From contig CM072885.1 in NCBI GenBank assembly GCA_037013685.1, forward strand, positions 27,565,442 to 27,629,441: a stretch of 64,000 nucleotides of DNA. Reading direction: 5' to 3'. Each line of letters begins with the position of its first letter. The stretch's first letter is position 1. Source of the stretch: Acridotheres tristis (taxonomy: Eukaryota > Chordata > Aves > Passeriformes > Sturnidae). Under the pieces are notes generated by a model. It searched no databases, was not told the DNA's origin, and saw only the letters and a program-made list of their open reading frames with translations. This document shows positions 44,901-56,900 of the stretch, piece after piece. A program made the position numbers and the translations under genes.

Positions 44901-47900
44901 TGGAAGATCTTGAAGAGTTTGTCTATTCCTCTTAAAAACATTTAGTTCCTAAAGTAAAGGGGAAGACAAGGCATAGTTGTCTGTGGAGAAACTTGTAGAA
45001 AAGTATGAGATGTGGCCATATTTGAAAATCTAATGGCAGTAGAAGAGAATTGGTGCTAGGACGTGACACATTACAGCAAGTCATCTCCTTACATACAGGG
45101 ACTACAGACGAAAGTACAGGATAGGAGAAAAAAACTGCTGTGACATTCTTGTGACACCTCTGTAATCTTATATAAAAGAAAAAATGCAAAGATTATGCAG
45201 AGAAAATCATAGAGTAACTTGAGGTAAAACACAAGCAAGTTTAGAGCTGGACAGGAGACACTGATGGTGGCTGCAAGGTTCTAAAGCCAGTTAAGAAAAA
45301 AGAAAAGGAAGAAAAGTAGAGGTTGCAGCATGTTGGATCTCAAGAATCTGAAGTTTTTGAGCTTTCTGTGCTTCCTGGCACAGACCCCCTTGAAAACACT
45401 GCACTGGACCTGAAACCTTGGAGAAGATTTGTAAATATGAATAATAAGTTAGAAATCACAAATGTATAGTGGGTTAGATGTGTGTGTTTTCACTGGGTGA
45501 TGGATTTTAAATTTGAGGTTTTTACAGTACAGTGGTAGTTAGGGGACAAGATGGAGAATTTTGGGTGGTGTCTTTTCTTCTTTGGATTGGTCAGTCTAAA
45601 GTCACTCTAAGGGTCATAGGAATCTATTATTGGGTCAAAAGAATAAATAATGTAGGTGCTAAATTTTTACTGGTCTGTTTAGCTTTAAAAGGCTTTGAAA
45701 CAGGCTCAGCTAAGAGCCATTGTTCCTACTTCTAGCAAGCAGCTAGAGGTACTGTTGTACTTTCTGTAAATTTTGATAAGATATAATAAACATCCAAGTC
45801 CGAACACAAGAAACTGTCTCGATCACCTTTCTAATAATCCTGGCTCCGAACAGAAACAGACGAGATTGATGACAAACCACTAATTAGTGGTGCAAAGCCT
45901 AGCTCATTCCTACAGTAGTAGCTGGCCAAATTAAAAATTTGCATTTCCTGAGAACAGGCAGGTATAATAAACCAACATTCATGTCCACTGCTGGAATAAA
46001 ATATACACATTGACTATTGAAATCTGACAATGATTATTTTTCTCCTGCATCTCAAAGGCAGATAAATGAGCTCCTACCCTAAAAATATGGAGATTCAGGC
46101 TATTTGCAGATTTCACTGAATTTTGGTAAGACAAAATTTCATGGTAGTACAAATAACTTCAGGTTTGGAAGTGCTCAATGGCCATGACTGACATGAAAAA
46201 AATGCACTATTTACAAAGTAACATAGTGTGTTGTCTTGGGGTGACTGTATGATGCCTATATCCCCAAATCGTCTGTTCTCTTGGTGTTGAATATTAAATT
46301 CTGCAACTTTAAGACTGGTTCCAGGAGAAAGGGGGGGAAAGAAGAAGTGCAGAGTTTGTTATCAGAGACTGCACTGGCTGCCCCGCATTCCTGCACACTG
46401 ACTGTGTTGACTGTGATGGACAGAGAGAGAGAGAGAGCTCTCCTTTGCTCTTGGTTAGTTTTCTGGCTAGCTGAGGCAGAGAAGCCCCCTGGGTTGTTTT
46501 TTTTTTTCCTTTTTTCTGTTTTCCTGGAACTGTTTGAGCCTCCTCTGGACTGCAAACCCAGCAGAGCACCGGGAGCTCACACCTGTGGCCCAGCGGGCCT
46601 GGCCTGGGCCGCGGCATCCCCAGCACAGGAGGGACTGAGAGCAGACTGAGTGAGCCGGGCAGCCACGGAAAGAACTCTTCTAACTCTGCCATCTCCTCGG
46701 AACGGCGAGAGGCTTTGCTGTTTAGTATTGTTCATTTTAGTGCTGAGAGGTGTGTTGCCTGTTAAATAAACAGTTTTCTTTTTTTTTTCCACTTCTCTCC
46801 AATTTTTTTTCGTTCTCTTTTTTTCCCCCGAGCCGACTGGGGAAGGGACTGCTTGGAATCTTTTTTCTTTTTTTTTCCCTGGAGGGACCTCATTCAGAGG
46901 TTTCCTCCCAAATTTGTCCTAAACCAGGGCAGCTTTAAACTGAGAACACCAGCTCCATTGTATAAAGTCATGACAAAATAATTTTCCATTTTAAGGAGCA
47001 TTCAGAATTTTGCCTTGGTATATAGGACAATATACTGTTTGAAATAACAACCAGACCAGTATCTACCACAATATCCTGATGAATAAAAATTGTAAATACA
47101 GTAAAGCTGGTGTGAGAAAGCTATTTTTACATTCCCACTGATGTCCTACTTGCTTAATGCCCTTCATGTTTGCCATTACAAAATGCAACAACAGGTATTC
47201 CAAAATGGTTGTATACTACAGAGAGGCCTAAAAGTGAAAAGTTAATAAGATAATATGATAGGGTAACAAAATCTAACTGATGCTAAAACCATAGGGGACA
47301 TTCCAATCAGAATCCAAGTCATGCAGAAAAAACAGCAAAAAGAACAGAAAACCTCATGGCACCAACAAAGAGAAAATTCCTAAGAAACTTCAAGCCAGTG
47401 AAACAAAAACTTCAATATTCACTAGTAAAAAAAAAATCTTTACATCATCAAATTCAAAATAAAAATACTTGTTATATACATTTTCAAAAAGAGAGAGGTA
47501 CTCACTACGTAGCTTTAGGACTGCCTTGTACTGTTATATTCAGGATGGGTATCCAAGTGCCTCTGTACTCAAAAGCAGGTAATACAGTTGCACCTCCACC
47601 CATTCCAAGCACTCCTGAGTTAGCTTGTGCTGAGCCAGTATTCCCTGATGCATTGCTTCCTGTTCACAAAAACAAAGTGATAAAATCAACCAATCTCATA
47701 TTTGTGATCAGCAAATATCTTTTTTCTACATTTAATTTTTGAGACACCAGGATTACTCTGAAGACACACAGTTCAACAACAAAAATCAACAATAACATAA
47801 ACTATTTCTGAGTTCCCTCTGCTGTCTAGAATATAATTTTATGTGTAGTTCATTGATGCCAGCTGCCTAATTTCCAGTCAGAATGCAATGTTTCTGTGAA

Positions 47901-50900
47901 AGGTACAGCAACATTCATAACATTCTGTAAATGAATCAAACTTACACAGTCTTGATGAAACAATGTATGTTGTAGAGTCAGACAGATACTTGAAAGTTAA
48001 GGAATACTTTCATAGTTATATCAAGAACTCAGTAGCTAGAAAGTGTAATTATTTCAATAACAAACTTCCAGGATTTCAGAAACGCAAAAATCACAAGAAG
48101 AGAATCAAAGACAATGGCAACATTTGAATCTGTTCCATGCCAAGGTAGAATAAAACAAGCCCCATCAGGGAAGAGGTGACAGAATGCCAATCAACAGCTA
48201 GGAAGGGACAAATTTTGGTTCCAACTAAGGAAGCCAAAAAAAGCAGCTAAAATAACAAGGAATACTGTATATATACACATAGAGAAGGACATCTACACTT
48301 ACTAAGAATAGGTCCCACAGGTTCAGATTCTCTCTGAAGAGACAATGGGGAGAGGGAACAGAGTCCCCAGGATGGCGACTCACAGTGTAACTGCCACTTT
48401 GGTGTGCTTGCTTTTAATATGTGGAGCGTAAGCTACTTATTTAGGCAGTACACTACTAATTTAGGCAATATGAATACACAAAAGCTTAAATACATACACT
48501 TTAATACAGTAACACTTAACAGACTGAAACAAAAAAATCATACTGCTAAACAAATGGTTAACCAAACACTGGCACTAACACAGTTACAATGGTGTCATTT
48601 TCCATGATCCCACTGTGCAGTCAGACATATGCAAGTATTTCTGTATTAATCTAACTCATTAAAGTGGGTGGTAAACATTACCCAGTATAATAAACGTGAC
48701 ACAGAACTTCACTAGATGCAGCTTCCAACTGCTATGAAACAGGTAGCCTGTTGCAAGACTGAGGCTCCAAAATGAGGTGTATAGGGAGTGTAAATGTCCA
48801 AAGCCAGGCTGAATAAGGCTTCGAGCAACCTAGTCTGTTGGAAGGTGTCCCTGCCCATGGCCAGGGGACTGGAACTAGATCATCTTGAAGGTCTCTTCCA
48901 ACATAAGCCATTCTATGACTCCAAAAGACAGCATGTTAAGAGAGGACTGCTGTTATAATCACAAAAATTATTCTGAGAATTATATTGCACTGATGTTAGG
49001 GGTTGGATTGCTCCCCTTTTCTTGCTGTGAATTCCTCCCATTGTTATGTTAAGTAGTTGTGGCTACACCTTAAACCATAGATAATGTTCTCTCGCAGGGG
49101 GGTGGGTGGAGGAGGAGGGGGGGGGGACCGGAAAAGGAAAGATGGGAGAGGTGGCTGGGGAGGGGACTCTCTCTCGCTGGGCTCGTGGACGGAGAGGACA
49201 CCCTGTGCTTCGCTCTGGCATCTCCCCCTGACATCTCCGCGCTGAGATCCACGCTCCCTGCCTGGGACATCGCTCTGCCGCTCTCGCATCTCACGCTACT
49301 ATCTCCAGACACTCTGCAGAGCACCACGACCGACACCGTGAGGGGGGGGGAGTCACCTTCNNNNNNNNNNNNNNNNNNNNNNNNNNNNNNNNNNNNNNNN
49401 NNNNNNNNNNNNNNNNNNNNNNNNNNNNNNNNNNNNNNNNNNNNNNNNNNNNNNNNNNNNGCCCTGCCCCCACAGCACCGGTAACTGAGCACAGGGAGAC
49501 GGCCTGCGGCCAAAGGGGACTGGAGCGGAGCTAGACTGTTCTGTTCTGTTGCCAATTTTCATAGCTGTTGTTGTTTTCTGCCTTGTTAAATACCAGTTAT
49601 TTCACATCCCCATATCTCCTGCCTGAAAGCGTCTGATTTGGACCTAAAATAATGAAAAGGGGGGGGGAGGTGCACTCTGCATTGCAGAAAAGGGGCTCTT
49701 GCCTTTCCTTAAACCATACCTGTCTTTTCAAACCAAGACAACTGATCAGCTCTTTGCATGTCAAATATGGCCATAGGAGGAAAAAAGGCAGAAAAAGAAG
49801 TGCATGAGAAAGTGGCATGAGAAACACTCAGACAGAAAGAAGAAGTGAAAAGGAAAAAACAAACTGAAATAATTATCCAGAGAAACAGCAACAGCACTAG
49901 AGGTATGACTCTACTCCAGAACTGTTTCACTTGAGGCAAAACTTAGGTTTTCAGAATGAGTATTATAGAATGGCTTCTCATATGCATGTTACGTGGTGAA
50001 AAGTGTTCTGATTTACTTTAAGATAATTAAGCTAACCTAGAAATGCTACTAACAGAAATTTCTATCAGTTGCTATACAGACAGCTACTGAACAACAGACA
50101 CTGACACAAATTTCCTCATGCTATCACTGTTAAATCCAGCATGGGATTCCAGTTTAATGAGTGAACACTGAAAGATGTGAGTCTCAACCCAAACTTTTCA
50201 ATGTTTCTTAATTTAATAGTACACATGATAGACAATAATTACACTTATTATTTGGTTTTTAACTCTTTTAAGAAGGCATATCAAAATACACCCTGAAAAA
50301 TTATTTTTATGTTGTTTGTTGCTGAGGACTCTGCTTCCAGAACTATAGGAAGAAGCAGAGAGCCTTAACTTGAGACATAAACACCTGCAAGGGCATTAAC
50401 AGGATGATCATTCTTATTAAAATACAAATTACCTAGTGAAATGCCAAAACCCTGGCTGCAAGAAAATACAATCAAGTTTAGTTTCAACATGCATCTGATT
50501 TCAGCTTACAAAGACAGAGATCATTTGCAAAACACACATCTTTCATTCTGCCTCCCCACAAACACACGCTGTCTTACCACTTAAAATGCGCACTGCCATA
50601 AATGACATCCCTGCACAAGGAGACACATTTTTATAGTCAGAAATTAGAAAGAACTAAATCAGAATTTCCCTCTGAGAAGTTGTGAAACAAGGAGCTTGGT
50701 CAATGCAGAAACAGAAACCAAGGCAGGAGCACTGCTCTGATGACTGGGGTCTACGCCTTCCCCACGTTACAGGTAGATAAAAATCAATCCCCTGCTACAC
50801 CAGAGCTGAGAACACTAGTTAGTCTCAAGCTAGCTTTTCACCAAAATAAACACAGAAGTACAGAGCTGTACTAGAGCTGAATCAAAACAGAATTAATTAC

Positions 50901-53900
50901 TACAAAAAAAAGATGGAAAAATAAAATTATAATAAGGATAAAGCTTTACCAGTTTGGTTTGCTGCTGCTGATGTGTTTCCTGTGCTTGGTACAAGAAATA
51001 GAGACTGGATAAAGGACCCCAGTGCATTCACAATATCACGGAAAACTTTAGTGGAATGTTGTTTCATATCATATGACTGACAAAAACACCTGGAAGGTAT
51101 TTTATAAAACAAAAAGCATTTGACGAATTTGGGACTAAAAGAATATTTTTAACAGCAACTTCACCCCCACACATACTCCGAACTGTAGACTAAAAGCACA
51201 TTTTAACAGCAAATATCTAGGTAAACAATAATATTTAATTTTAGGTAAATGTTCCTTTGACACTGCTAAGACACAGACATACTCAAATAACAATAATTAA
51301 GCCATTCCTGCATAATAAGCATTGTCTAATGCATTACACAGAATTATCACAAAGAGCTTATTGCATTTAAGTTTCTATACATTTGCAATGTTTTAGGAAG
51401 CATTTTCCATTAGAGAAAAATAATAACAATATATCTTGAACTTTATGTAAAAGCAAAAGCCAATATATTAAATACCTTAATAGTTGAGGCTGCACACAAA
51501 GCCTGTGAATAGATTCTACTGCAACAGCTCGTAGCCACTGTGGTTTGTCTGCATCCAGAAACTTAACCAGCAACGACAGAAATATTTCACATTCTGTTAC
51601 CTAAAATATACAGTTTATAATAATTAATAAAAAGAAAAACCTCCTACAAAAAACATTCATCTTGGGAGTCGTATCACAGCAAGTTTTGTACAGAATCTTT
51701 AAAAAATCCCTGGAATGAGTATTTACTCAGAAGTATGCAAAAACATAACATTTCTGACAAGCCAAAATCACATATGCTAAAATCACATATCACAATTGTA
51801 CTGAAGGAGTTAAATTCCTCAGAGACATTGCAATAAAAGTCATACACTGGCTACAGAAGACAAATGAAAATTATATCTTTTAGCAAATACCCAAAACTCA
51901 GTACATAAGAACAGCTGAACATGTGTTTTTTACCCACAATCTGTCAACAGCTTTAGCAACTCAAGTCAAAAGCCTCTTAGAAAGTATAAACAAGGCACAG
52001 TAATCATCATTATCTAAAGTGAGGGAAATAACAGAAGATCAAAAGGTTCCCAAAACCTGAAAGGCAGTTAAATAGAGAAAATACAACAGCTAATCTACTA
52101 TGAAATTCATGCAAGTCCATATTTGACAAAACTGCACATTTAGAATACATGCAAAGAGAAATAAATGTAAGAGGAAAATAGTATTTAGCCTTCTCTTCCC
52201 TCAGTAGACATCAACAATTCCCAAGAACTAATCAATATTACTACTGATCACATCACTGGCATATACAATGAAAAACAAAACTGCATAAAGAAAATTTGAG
52301 CATATTCTTACCAGCAAACTGTAAAACTGCTTAATCAAAACAGAAACTACTCGCAGTAAACGCATACAGATGGGAAAGTATGGTTTTTCCACTGGTGCTG
52401 GGGAAGATGAGGTGGTGGAACCTTGCCTGAATTTGATATTTGGGGAGAAGAGCTTTATAACAAGAGGGCATACCCTTTCTTTAAGAAGAAAACTGAATTC
52501 CTGATGCTGAAAAAGAAAACAGAAAATTTATATGCAGATATTCCTTAATTGCTACCAGTAGCTCTGATTATGCATCTTATTTGCACTTGTAGCAAGCCAG
52601 AAATAATGTAAATCTTGGTATAAATTACAATCAGGAAATGAAAAGGCAGAACTGCAGACACCATTGTAAAGCTCCCAAAAAGCATGAAAATACAATGGTC
52701 AGGTTCATGCCATGCACTCTTGTATTTTGCAAGTTGAAATAGGCTGCTAATATATCACTTATATATTTATAAATTCCTCAATTTACCTAGTGTCCGCTAG
52801 TAAAACACATTACTACAGGATCACAGTGTATTTATATGCAATTCACAGTCTTGATTCTTACTTTACAAAGTGGGGTGAGGTTAATATTTTTGTAGAATTA
52901 ACAATTCCACAAATTTAGTTACAGAGCTGTCATAAATCAGGCAAGATAAAAAAAATGCATCTCTGGAGGAGATATAAAAAGCAAAACCAAAAGTGAAACA
53001 GAATAAAATGAACAGCTCTACAAAATGTATAAACATAAATAAAATATAAAGTGTTTGGGAATAGAAAAACACTCAAAAAGCCCAGGGAACTTTTCTGTTA
53101 ACCCCCCACTCCACTCCAATATGTAAAAGCTACAAGTCCTTCAGGAAAACAATATTCATATTAAATTTCAGAGGATGTAATGAAGTGTAGATTCTACTAC
53201 CTATGTGAGTAAAAGTCTTCCTGTTTTCCGTCCAAGAACTACTCACTTGTAAAAACACTTGTGGAAAGTCATTGAGGACCGACTCAAGAAGTTCAAGGCC
53301 AAATGTCCGTGTCATTTCTGTCATACCCACGAGCCAGTAAGGAGCATCAGCATTAACTAACTGACAAAGATCCTTAGGAAATAAACACAGTAACATTGAC
53401 ATTCTCTGTACAGTCCAGTACCAAGAAAGTTTCCCAAGTATATAATGAAATCTACACACTCTCCTCTTTTGTGAGTAATTTTCTGATTTCAATATAATTT
53501 TTCGTTAAATACTTTTCAAACATAAATTAAAAAGCATAGCAAATGTTTAAGAGAAATTTTAAACTTTGCTGGTATCCTTGTAGCATGTGTGTTCATTCCT
53601 ACCTTCAAAAATATCTCAAGACCAGTGAATTTGCTAAGTCAAGAAGATTTTTATTGGTCTGATGAATGCAACTACTCCTTTTCATTGCATACTTGCCTTT
53701 AACGTCTAATACCAACCACAAGAAACAGGACTGAACTACAGTTGCAGCGTTTTGTGCTGTATTGGGTCTGGCTGAGATGGAGTTAATCTTCCCCCACAGC
53801 AGCCACAGTGCTGAGTTTTGCATTGGTAGCTAGAAAGGTGCTGACAGCACATCAGTGTTTTGGCTACTGGCACATTTGGCTAATAATACTGGCACAGCCT

Positions 53901-56900
53901 CAATGCTGTCTCTCAAGATTTCCCCCCATTGCCGCCAAGAGGCTGGGGAAGATCCTGGGAGGAGGACACAAAAAACGTCAAAAAATGTCATCCCAAATTA
54001 ACCAAAGAGATATTCCATACCTCAGTTATAAAACCTAAGAAATGGAAGAGGAAGGGAGCCATGCATTCGTTATCTACAATATTTGCCTTTGGTAGCAACC
54101 ACCATGCATTGTGAAGCTCTGCTTCTCAGGAAGTGGCTAAACATTGCTTGCTCATGCACAAGAAAACTTTTGCTTTTCCTTTAGTAAACCGCCTTATCTC
54201 AATCTATGAATTGCTTTCTATCTTATTTTCTCTCCCCATCCCAATGATATAGGGACTGGTAGAGCAGCTTGGTGGACATGTGAGAGTACAGCCATGGTAA
54301 ACCTACCACAGGCTCACAGAAATAAGAACTTGAACTTAATGCAGACACATATGCCTAGCTATTGTTTAAGACTTATAGTGAAACATTTTCCAAGGTCACT
54401 CTGTCTCCATTTTCCCATCATTCCCCTGTAATACAGCATATCATCACCAATTAGAATAAACAGCATAAGAAAGCCCAAGGCTCTGGTTAAGGACATTGCA
54501 AATAATGCCAACAGCAAATTCTTGAAATTTCTTGAAGAGATGTAGAAGTACCCCATTGTAACTGCAAATATATATGTTCCCCAACTACCTGAAAAAGCAT
54601 ATATGCATCTTTAGCACATGGCTTCAGTGTACTGACAGATCTTCTATTACTATTCCCTTGAACTGCAGCTGGCTGGTCAACAGCATCTGTGCAAAAAACA
54701 TAAAACAAAGTTTTGTGAACAAAGGAACTGTTAAAAATCAAGTACACGTTAAGTGTTCTTACAAGAATATCCTATGACAATGGCCAAGTAATTCTTCTGC
54801 AACTTATCATGTCTATAGAAACAAACATTAGATTGACTACCAAAAATCATCAATACCAAGCACTACTTTCCAACATTCTCTTCAAAACTCCTACTGCCAT
54901 GTATTTCCCACTCAGTAATCTATGGTACCTGCACCATAAATGACACCCTCACCTCAAATCCCTTTACAGTACTAACCTGAAGACCAGTTCTCACAGCTTG
55001 AAAAAAAAAAATCTAGGTTTTATATACTGCTGCACTGAATTGGACTGACACAATGGCAAAGGACTTCATCTCCTTTAAATACAAGTAAGTGTCTAAAAGA
55101 CAGTTAAAATTAACATCTGTGACTTTTTTATAACATCTACAGACATCTTACTACTTCTTTATCTGAAAGAGAAGTCTGATATGTGTCAAAAAAGCAGGTA
55201 ATTAAAAGCAAGCTGACTAAGCAGTATGCTCACCTTTATATCGTTCATCTTCAGCAACTACTCTCTCAAACACGACAGTAACTACCTGCCGAACTGTAGC
55301 TGCTGCAGTGTTATTTGTGATATTATCTTTTGTGAAGTGCAATCGAAAGCAAAGTACAATTGCCTGAAAGGGAAAAAAACAGAAAAAATATTACCTTACA
55401 ACAACATATTTCATCTTTTAGCTAAGAGTCAAGAAGGTTGATAGATGGAAGAATGCTTTCTTCTGCAGTTTGTCAAAAGGTTGTCCAAAAAAAACAAAAT
55501 TAAAATTTGAAGAACCAGAATACACTTTATGGATTACCCTAGCCAAAAAGCTCTTTAGTAATCCTTCCAAAAGGCAATCAAAAAGTGGTATTAACTGAAC
55601 ACATTATAATTTGCCAATAAAAATGCAATCATACAGAATACACAGTAATCATTAGACAGAACAACTTGTATGAATATTAATGTTGAAAGGACATTAGGAT
55701 GTAAGGTTAATCACAGAAAGCTAAAATGTCATTCCTCTCCTACAATGAATCATAATACTTTCACAATCATATTGCCTTGACTGCTATTATTCCTAAGATG
55801 TGCATTTCAAAGTGGCATTGTGCTGGCAATGACCTGAATACTTTTTCCCACTGGATTCCCATTTCCATTATTACTCTAACTCATAGTTTAGTACTTACCT
55901 GTTTTACAATGAATTTTCAAAATTAACATCTGTATGCGTAGTGAAACCTCTGTTTCTTGTTCTTCTTCATATACTGCATTCCTACACTTTCAAGAACCTC
56001 AACCACACCCGGCCATAGTGCTACATGCTTTGAGCCATAAAAGATTCAGAATTTTCTTTTGCCTCTTTTTCAAGTCTATGATTTGTGGACTCTACACAGA
56101 TGATATTGCTACATTAGTTTAAAATCCTACATGAGCTTGACTGAAACACAAACATGGAATGCATGTCTGGCTGAAACCAATTTTCTACAATGTAATCTAG
56201 AAGAGAAACTTACTAAGCAGTTTCATAATTCACAGATGAGTAAACAACGTTGCTTCTTCAAAGAGAAGTATCTCAAAATTTAAATTAAATGGACTGGCTC
56301 CAAATTTTTTTAGTTGAAACATAATATCCAAGATGCTTCATGTTTAAAACTATGACCCAAAGTTAGTACAGAAAGAGCAATTATAACTGCACTGTTTTCA
56401 AAGGAGATTTAAGTGAGTGGGGAAGGCAGCTTCTTTTAACGTTTTCTCCATTAGTGAGAGTTTACACTGTGCTGTATGTTCTGATTCCAGTTCAAAAACA
56501 CAAAACAAATTTAACAGATGAGGATAGGCATTAACTCAGTGTTTTTATTTCAACTTCCTATTAAGTCTGAAATGTATTATAGTGAAGGAATTACAAAACA
56601 TATGGAAAAGGAAGCTAAAAGAAATCCTGTTCTCAGAGTCTAATCATAGAGACAATAGGGACACAATAGAATCAAGAAAGCCCCTTCCTCGTTCATTGTT
56701 TTCACATGCTTCATATGTAAAATTTCCCCATTTTCTCTCTTGGATATTTTAAATTCTATAGTTGACACCAACAAATTCTTACCTTGGACAGCGCTTCATC
56801 ATGCACAACTGTATTGGTTGTTAAAAGTACAAGAACTGTCTGGAGCAATTTAAGTTCTTCGAGACTGTTCTCCATTAATTGCCAAAGCATATTAATAATG

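Noticed and set aside
45205..45235. Possible minus-strand CR1 tail (AATCATAGAGTAACTTGAGG)
   Set aside because: The match is too short and lacks the preceding CR1 landmarks, so it was not counted against the orientation bias.
46281..46692. Overlapping open frames of about 120 codons on both strands
   Set aside because: Both are contained in the intron 11 LTR and have no recognisable domains.
49070..49555. 161-codon minus-strand open frame
   Set aside because: It runs through the 100-N gap and lies in an LTR, so its length is artificial.
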